From Pseudomonadota bacterium (GTDB lineage: Bacteria > Myxococcota > Myxococcia > Myxococcales > Myxococcaceae), in assembly GCA_023423535.1 (NCBI GenBank), contig JAFAFL010000127.1, positions 1-64,000 on the forward strand: 64,000 nt of DNA. Reading direction: 5' to 3'. Of the stretch, positions 59,151 through 64,000 are shown in pieces. How positions within the stretch are numbered: position 1 is the stretch's first letter; the number at the start of each line of letters is the position of its first letter. Position numbers and translations under genes: made by a program. The notes below the pieces were generated by a model that was not told the DNA's origin, did no database searches, and was given only the letters and a program-made list of their open reading frames with translations.

Positions 59151-59176
59151 CGCGGCCGTGTGCTTTGCTCGTCCGC

Positions 59177-60388
59177 ATGGTCATGCGTGACGGGTCTTTC
59201 TCTGCCGCGTTCGTGGGCATGTGCGCAGGCTTCCTCCTCGCCGTCGGCGCGGGTGCCGGTTGTGGTGATGGTGCGCGGGGGGACTGCAACCCGTCCAGCT
59301 GCGCCGGCTGCTGCGACTCTGACGGCGTGTGCCAGGCGGGATTCCTCGACGTGGCCTGCGGAACCGGCGGCGCGGCCTGCGCGGTCTGCACGTCACCGAT
59401 GTTCTGCGGCAACGGCGCCTGCTTCAGCCCGGGCGGAGGCGGAGGCGGCGGTGGAAGTGGCGACGGCGGCTCGGGAGGTGACGCGGGGACCGATCGCGAT
59501 GCCGGCACCGGCGACGATGGCGGAACCAGCAGCGACGGTGGAACGGATCGCGATGGCGGCACCGGACTCGACGGCGGCTCGGACCGCGAGGCGGCTGTCT
59601 GCGCGCGCTGGAAGGGCGATCGTGCGGACCGGAGCGAGGGCACCTGGACGGGCAACGTCTCGACCTGCACGCCCGGGGACAACCCGCAGAACCGAGCCAA
59701 CGCGCTGAAGATCATGAACCTCTACCGGTTCATCGCGGACCTCCCGCCGGTGACGACGGATCCGACGAGGGACGCGCGGGCGCAGGCCTGCGCGCTGATG
59801 ATGCACGCCAACGGGCAGCTCTCTCACTCGCCGCCTTCGTCGTGGAACTGCTACTCGCAGGATGGAGCGCAGGGCGCCGCGTCGAGCAACATCTCTCCGA
59901 CGCCGGGCGTAGCGGGCGTGGACCTCTACATGATCGACCCGGGCAATCAGACGACGCTCGGGCATCGGCGCTGGATCCTCTCGCCGAAGATCGGTCCGGT
60001 CGGGCTGGGGACGACCTCCTCCTACTCGTGCATGTGGGTCATCGGCGGGAGCGGGAGCGTGCAGCGCACCTACGTCGCCTGGCCGCCGGAGGGTCCGTTC
60101 CCCTTCGCCGCGTTCACCGCGTCGCCCTTCGGCAGCTCGCTCAACGACACCGGCTGGTCGATCCAGTCCGACAGCATCAACCTCAACAACGCGCAGGTCA
60201 CCGTCACGCTCGACGATCGCACGCTCCCGGTCACCACCACCGCACTGCAGCAGGGCTTCGGCAACACATACGCCATCCGCTTCAACCCGATGGGCTGGCT
60301 GCCGCAGGCCGGGCAGTCGTATCGGGTGAACGTGAGCAACGTGACCGCGCCGTTCAGCTACGTGGTGGACGTGGTTGCGTGTCCATGA
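59177..60388 (+). CDS. CAP-domain (SCP-like) lipoprotein
   Basis: 403 residues from ATG 59177 (ATG 59183 also possible). Signal peptide with lipobox-like AGAGC. A Cys-rich module follows (CNPSSCAGCCDSDGVC, CAVCTSPMFCGNGAC), then a long Gly/Asp/Thr-rich linker of repeated DGGT/DRDGGTG units. The C-terminal about 260 residues are a CAP/cysteine-rich secretory protein domain: NRANALKIMNLYRFIADLPP (helix 1), ACALMMHANGQLSHSPPSSW with the conserved HANGQLSH, and LGHRRWILSPKIGPVGLGT with the HRR-type second His. Surface-exposed; CAP proteins may bind lipids or act as inhibitors, and function here is unknown. Its stop overlaps the dipeptidase start by 4 bases. Confidence 0.9.
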   Translation: MVMRDGSFSAAFVGMCAGFLLAVGAGAGCGDGARGDCNPSSCAGCCDSDGVCQAGFLDVACGTGGAACAVCTSPMFCGNGACFSPGGGGGGGGSGDGGSGGDAGTDRDAGTGDDGGTSSDGGTDRDGGTGLDGGSDREAAVCARWKGDRADRSEGTWTGNVSTCTPGDNPQNRANALKIMNLYRFIADLPPVTTDPTRDARAQACALMMHANGQLSHSPPSSWNCYSQDGAQGAASSNISPTPGVAGVDLYMIDPGNQTTLGHRRWILSPKIGPVGLGTTSSYSCMWVIGGSGSVQRTYVAWPPEGPFPFAAFTASPFGSSLNDTGWSIQSDSINLNNAQVTVTLDDRTLPVTTTALQQGFGNTYAIRFNPMGWLPQAGQSYRVNVSNVTAPFSYVVDVVACP

Positions 60389-61590
60389 TCGCGCCGCTCG
60401 TCGCGGCAGCCCTGGTGCTGAACGCCTCGCCACCGGCGCGCGCGGACCTGCACGTCCACCTCACCATGTCCGACGCGCTGCCCGCCTTCCGCGGCGAGGT
60501 GGACGGGCCGCTGCTCGCGCGTCATCCGGACCAGTGGCTGCGCAACCAGCTCACCACCGAAGGACTTCGAGCCGCGCAGGTGCAGCTCGTGGTGGGCACC
60601 TTGTGGCCGCCGTGGGCGCTGCGGCCGGCGCGCTCCCGCTTCGACGAGTCCCTCCATGCGGTGGAGGCGCTGCGCAGGTTCACGCGCCGCCACGCAGGCT
60701 TCGTCATCGCAGAGAACCCCGAGCACGCCCGCCGGCTGATGGCGCGCGACCTCATCGCGGTGGTGCCGCACCTCGAGGGCACGCAGGGCGTCCGGAGCGC
60801 GGACGACATCGACGTGCTCTACGCGGCGGGCGTGCGCTCTTTGGGCCTCGTGCACTTCGCGGACAACGCGCTGGCGGAGGCGCGCGAAGGACAGTTCGGG
60901 CCGCTCTCGGATCTCCTGCAACGCAGACGCAAAGCGGAGGAGGGCGGCCTCACGCCGCTGGGCCGCGAGGTGGTGGAGCGGATGATCGCGCTGGGGATGA
61001 TCATCGACCTCGCGCACGCGAACGAGCGCACCCAGGACGCGGTGCTCGCGCTGGCGGAGGCGAAGGGCGTCCCGGTCATGTACTCCCACGCCGGCAGCGA
61101 GCTGCGCGTGGTGCGGACGCTGGACGAAGCGCGTTCGCGGCGCATCGCCGAGGGCGGCGGGATCATCGGCATCGGCGTGTTCCGGCACGACATGCTCCTG
61201 CCGGTCCCTGAAGAGTCACGACTGCCGGGCCACGTGCTCGACACCTGCGACGACACGGTGGCGCACTGGCGGCACTACGCGAAGCTGGCGGGTGCGCAGA
61301 ACGTGATGCTCGGCAGCGACTTCAACAGCCCCATCCACCGGCCTCGCGCGGGCGGGAGCTGTCCGCACGGCATCCGCAACGTCACCGACCTGCCGGACCT
61401 CTTCGGCGCGCTGGAGAGACACGGCGTGCCGCGCGAGGCGATCGACGGATCGGCGGAGCGGCTTCTCCAACTATGGGAGCGCGTGGAGGGCGCTGCCGAT
61501 CCGCAGGCACGCGCGAGCGCAAGGGCGCTGCAATCCACGCGAACACGCCCGCGAGAGGAACCCGCCACCGAACGCGACTCGCCGCTCTGA
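60385..61590 (+). CDS. Membrane dipeptidase family M19 protein
   Basis: 401 residues from ATG 60385, overlapping the CAP gene stop (ATGA). The N-terminus is a short signal-like sequence (MIAPLVAAALVLNASPPARA). Amidohydrolase-type metal site motifs: DLHVHLTMSD near the start, HLEGTQGVR with the bridging Glu, VMYSHAGSELRV with a His ligand, and MLGSDFNSPIHR near the C-terminus. It matches the renal/membrane dipeptidase family, which cleaves dipeptides (and in some members beta-lactams). Probably exported to the periplasm. Translational coupling to a CAP lipoprotein is unusual and suggests a joint role in the envelope (inference). Confidence 0.9.
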   Translation: MIAPLVAAALVLNASPPARADLHVHLTMSDALPAFRGEVDGPLLARHPDQWLRNQLTTEGLRAAQVQLVVGTLWPPWALRPARSRFDESLHAVEALRRFTRRHAGFVIAENPEHARRLMARDLIAVVPHLEGTQGVRSADDIDVLYAAGVRSLGLVHFADNALAEAREGQFGPLSDLLQRRRKAEEGGLTPLGREVVERMIALGMIIDLAHANERTQDAVLALAEAKGVPVMYSHAGSELRVVRTLDEARSRRIAEGGGIIGIGVFRHDMLLPVPEESRLPGHVLDTCDDTVAHWRHYAKLAGAQNVMLGSDFNSPIHRPRAGGSCPHGIRNVTDLPDLFGALERHGVPREAIDGSAERLLQLWERVEGAADPQARASARALQSTRTRPREEPATERDSPL

Positions 61591-61593
61591 AGG

Positions 61594-62655
61594 TCAGCGC
61601 CCAGGCTCGTCGCGTCCCGGCCCGGTCGCGCCGTCCACGTCGAGCGGCTCCGGCCCCGCCCACGACTCACGCCGGTGCAGACACTGCACGTCGCTGCAGC
61701 CAGCGCACTCGTTCCCGTTGCAGGGGTCGAGGTGCAGCGCGATCTCGCCGTTCATCCCGGCGTGGGTTTTGACCCGTTCCTCGAGGTCGAGGATCGCCTC
61801 GTGGGCCTTTGCCACCGACCAGTGCGCGGGCACGAACACGTGCGCATCCACGTGGACGAGGTCTCCCGAACGGATTGCCCGCAGTCGGTGCACGCCGCTC
61901 ACGCCCGGCACGCGCTCCGCGTCGAAGGCTCGGACCAGCCGCTCCAACAACTTCGGATCCTCGCGATCGAGCAGTCCGTCCACCGACTGCTTCACCAGCC
62001 GCGCGCCGGTCCGCACGAGCATCAGGCCGATGACCAGCGCCGCCACCGGATCGAGCCACGCCCACCCGGTCACGCGCGCGAGCAGCAGCCCCACGAAAGC
62101 GCCGGCGGTCGTCCACACGTCCGCGAGCACGTGGTGCCCGTCGGCCACCAGCGTCATCGAGCCGGTCTGCTCTCCGGTGCGCAGGAGGTAGCGGCCCAGC
62201 ACGAAGTTGCCCAGCGCCGCGCCCGCCGCGAGCACGAGGCCCACGTCCATCTGCCGCAGCTCCACCCCGACGATCAGCGCGCGCACGCCCGTATAGAGGA
62301 TGAGCACCGCGGCAAAGGCCACGAGCCCGCCCTCGAAGGCGGCGGAGAGGAACTCCACCTTGCCGTGGCCGTAGGGATGGTCGCGGTCCGCCGGCTTCTC
62401 GGCGAAGCGGATGGCGAAGAACGCGAAGCCCGACGCGAGCACGTTGACGATCGACTCCAGCGCGTCCGACAGGAGCGCGGTCGAGCCGCTGAAGTACCAG
62501 CCGAGCAGCTTCGCGCCGAAGATGGTCACGCCCGCCACCAGCGAGAGCGTCGCCGCCAGGCGCCTCCGCCGCTGGTTCGGCGTGGAGGGCGCCACGGCCT
62601 CGTCGTGCGCCGGCCTCGCGGCGCTCCCGCCCGTCTCGTTCGTCACGTCTGCCAC
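61594..62655 (-). CDS. Cation diffusion facilitator (metal efflux) transporter
   Basis: 353 residues from GTG 62653-62655, after a GAGGA ribosome site; the frame is open further upstream but that part is non-family. Six transmembrane segments are visible (RRLAATLSLVAGVTIFGAKL, ALLSDALESIVNVLASGFAF and others). Zinc-site motifs: SDALES, DRDHPYGHGKVEF and DGHHVLADVWTT. The cytoplasmic C-terminal domain (DLVHVDAHVFVPAHWSVAKA) ends with a Cys-rich tail, CNGNECAGCSDVQCLHR, that could bind metal. Exports Zn2+, or another divalent cation, by proton antiport. It diverges from the tryptophanase gene. Confidence 0.94.
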   Translation of the reverse strand: MADVTNETGGSAARPAHDEAVAPSTPNQRRRRLAATLSLVAGVTIFGAKLLGWYFSGSTALLSDALESIVNVLASGFAFFAIRFAEKPADRDHPYGHGKVEFLSAAFEGGLVAFAAVLILYTGVRALIVGVELRQMDVGLVLAAGAALGNFVLGRYLLRTGEQTGSMTLVADGHHVLADVWTTAGAFVGLLLARVTGWAWLDPVAALVIGLMLVRTGARLVKQSVDGLLDREDPKLLERLVRAFDAERVPGVSGVHRLRAIRSGDLVHVDAHVFVPAHWSVAKAHEAILDLEERVKTHAGMNGEIALHLDPCNGNECAGCSDVQCLHRRESWAGPEPLDVDGATGPGRDEPGR

Positions 62656-62685
62656 GTCCGTCCCGTCCTCACGTTCCGAACCTAC

Positions 62686-62700
62686 CGCGCAAATTGCGCG
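62686..62700. promoter_or_regulatory. 15-bp palindrome, possible operator
   Basis: CGCGCAA-A-TTGCGCG is a perfect palindrome with a single central base. It sits in the 190-base gap between the divergent transporter and tryptophanase genes, where both promoters should be. It could be bound by a dimeric regulator. The regulator is not identified. Confidence 0.4.
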
Positions 62701-62845
62701 CGCCTGCCGGTGGACGCGCAAGACGTGCGCGCCTGCACATGCCCGAGTCCCTTCCCGCGCCTCCCGGTGCACGCCGCACACCAGCGGTGGGCTCGGGACG
62801 TGCAGAGCCCGGCGCCGGACCGCAGCGCCAACAGATGGGACCCAC

Positions 62846-64000
62846 ATGATGCTCCCCGAGCCCTTCCGCATCCGCAGCGTCGAGCGGGTGCGCCTGCCCA
62901 CGCGAGACGAGCGCAAGAGCGCGCTGCAGAGGGCCGGCTACAACCTCTTCCGGCTCAGCGCGCGCGACGTGTTCATCGACCTGCTGACCGACTCGGGCAC
63001 CGGCGCGATGAGCGACCGGCAGTGGGCCGCGATGCACGAGGCCGACGAGAGCTACGCCGGCAGCGCGAGCTGGGAGCGCTTCCGCGACGCGGTCCGCAAG
63101 GTCACCGGCTTCCCCGAGGTCATCCCCGCGCACCAGGGCCGCGCCGCCGAGCGCATCCTCCTCGAGACGATCCTGCGCCCCGGCGACGTGTGTGTGTCCA
63201 ACGCGCTCTTCGACACCACGCGCGCGAACGTGGAGCGCGTGGGCGCTCGCGGAGTCGACCTGCCGTCGGTGCACGCGATGGATCCTTCCGACCCGAACCC
63301 GATGAAGGGGGCCATCGATCTCCAGCGGCTGGCGGAGGTGCTCGAGCGGGAGCCCGTCCGCTGCGTCATCCTCACCTGCACCGCGAACGGGACCGGCGGG
63401 CATCCGGTGCCGCTGGCGAACGTGCGCGAGGCCTCGGCGCTCTGCCGCAAGCGCGGGGTGCCGCTCTTTATCGACGCGGCGCGCTTCGCGGAGAACGCGG
63501 CGCTGCTCACGAGGCGCGATCCGGAGTGCAGAGGACGCACCGCCGCGGACGTCTCGCGCGCGATCTTCGACCTCGCCGACGGCTGCCTGATGAGCGCGAA
63601 GAAGAACGGGCTCGCGCACATCGGCGGGTTCCTCGCGTTGAGGGACGGCGCGCTGGCGGAGCGGCTGCGCCAGAACCTCATCGTCACCGAGGGCTTCGAG
63701 ACCTACGGCGGGCTCGCCGGCCGCGACCTCGACGCGATCGCGCTGGGGCTGGAGGAGGCGCTCGACGAGGAGCTGCTCGCGTACCGGCTCGACCAGGCGG
63801 AGGGCCTGCACCGGATGCTCGCTGAACGCGGCGTCCCGGTCGCCAATCCTCCCGGCGGTCACGCGGTGTACGTCGATGCGGCGGCCATGCTCCCGCACCT
63901 GCGCGCGGAGGATCTGCCGGGCCAGTCGGTGGCGCTCGCGCTCTACGTGGAGGGCGCGGTGCGCGCCTGCGAAGTCGGCACGCTCATGTTCCCCGGCCGG
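62846..64000 (+). CDS. tnaA: Tryptophanase (3' end cut by window edge)
   Basis: 385 codons with no stop; the protein runs off the right edge (family about 460-480 residues). PLP-dependent beta-eliminating lyase that splits tryptophan into indole, pyruvate and ammonia. Motifs: EPFRIRSVERVRLPTRDERK, DVFIDLLTDSGTGAMSDRQW, PAHQGRAAERIL, and the PLP lysine in CLMSAKKNGLAHIGGFLA. Two positions separate it from tyrosine phenol-lyase: NALFDTTRAN has Asp where the tyrosine enzyme has Thr, and VRACEVG has Val where the tyrosine enzyme has Arg. Both fit tryptophanase. Starts at ATG 62846 (a second ATG follows). Confidence 0.88.
   Translation, partial: MMLPEPFRIRSVERVRLPTRDERKSALQRAGYNLFRLSARDVFIDLLTDSGTGAMSDRQWAAMHEADESYAGSASWERFRDAVRKVTGFPEVIPAHQGRAAERILLETILRPGDVCVSNALFDTTRANVERVGARGVDLPSVHAMDPSDPNPMKGAIDLQRLAEVLEREPVRCVILTCTANGTGGHPVPLANVREASALCRKRGVPLFIDAARFAENAALLTRRDPECRGRTAADVSRAIFDLADGCLMSAKKNGLAHIGGFLALRDGALAERLRQNLIVTEGFETYGGLAGRDLDAIALGLEEALDEELLAYRLDQAEGLHRMLAERGVPVANPPGGHAVYVDAAAMLPHLRAEDLPGQSVALALYVEGAVRACEVGTLMFPGR

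Noticed and set aside
56075..59176. Long plus-strand open frame leading into the CAP-domain gene
   Set aside because: It is antisense to the phosphofructokinase and acetyltransferase and out of frame with the LarA-like gene. The CAP protein has its own ATG and signal peptide at 59177.
62846..64000. Tyrosine phenol-lyase
   Set aside because: The Arg and Thr that bind the phenol hydroxyl in the tyrosine enzyme are Val and Asp here, as in tryptophanase.

Overview
The window looks like chromosomal DNA of a myxobacterium (Myxococcota). It is very GC-rich with strong G/C preference at third codon positions. It carries many Sec/lipobox lipoproteins with Gly/Ser/Asp-rich or Cys-rich regions, at least one MYXO-CTERM-type C-terminal anchor, a giant TPR protein, and many GTG/TTG starts with 1-4 nt gene overlaps. 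Coding density is very high: no gap exceeds 300 bases. I found no rRNA, tRNA, CRISPR array, insertion sequence or prophage.

Layout. 1-6 kb: a small membrane protein, a lipoprotein, a DUF2167 membrane protein, a zinc-ribbon membrane protein, a beta-carbonic anhydrase and a sensor histidine kinase. 6-12.9 kb: an envelope/redox island with an outer-membrane barrel, a TlpA-type thioredoxin lipoprotein, a Cys-rich lipoprotein, a second thioredoxin-like lipoprotein and a periplasmic transglutaminase-like protein. 12.9-16.5 kb: a peroxiredoxin, then an arginine-metabolism locus (astA-like N-succinyltransferase facing argC-argB). 16.5-22.8 kb: a MYXO-CTERM protein, an AraC-family regulator, a lipoprotein with six Cys/Cys/Trp repeats, a secreted alpha/beta-hydrolase-like protein with a membrane-anchored partner, and a response regulator fused to a photoactive-yellow-protein-like PAS domain. 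22.9-31.9 kb: an 1800-residue polytopic membrane protein, a HAD phosphatase, a VOC protein and a membrane-embedded spermidine-synthase-like protein. 32-36.5 kb: small unknowns, a 22-bp tandem repeat, DUF72 and a spermidine-synthase-like methyltransferase-fold protein. 36.6-47.2 kb: a 2901-residue TPR protein in a tight run with a lipoprotein, queC and a VanX-like dipeptidase. 47.4-53.8 kb: a porin-like protein with a good terminator, a relic of an ABC ATPase, two related Cys-rich lipoproteins, XdhC, DUF1684 and a small secreted protein. 54-64 kb: a propeller lipoprotein, mixed-type 6-phosphofructokinase, GNAT acetyltransferase, LarA-like protein, CAP-domain lipoprotein coupled to a membrane dipeptidase, a cation-diffusion-facilitator transporter, and a tryptophanase running off the right edge.

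Most of the genes serve the cell envelope or central metabolism and show no single pathway. The most notable items are the receiver-PYP fusion (a possible blue-light-sensing response regulator with the chromophore cysteine conserved), the astA-argC-argB arrangement (a possible succinylated arginine route), the tryptophanase identified from substrate-specificity residues, the secreted hydrolase/partner pair and the six-repeat lipoprotein. All assignments come from reading the sequence and from memory of families. No database search was run.
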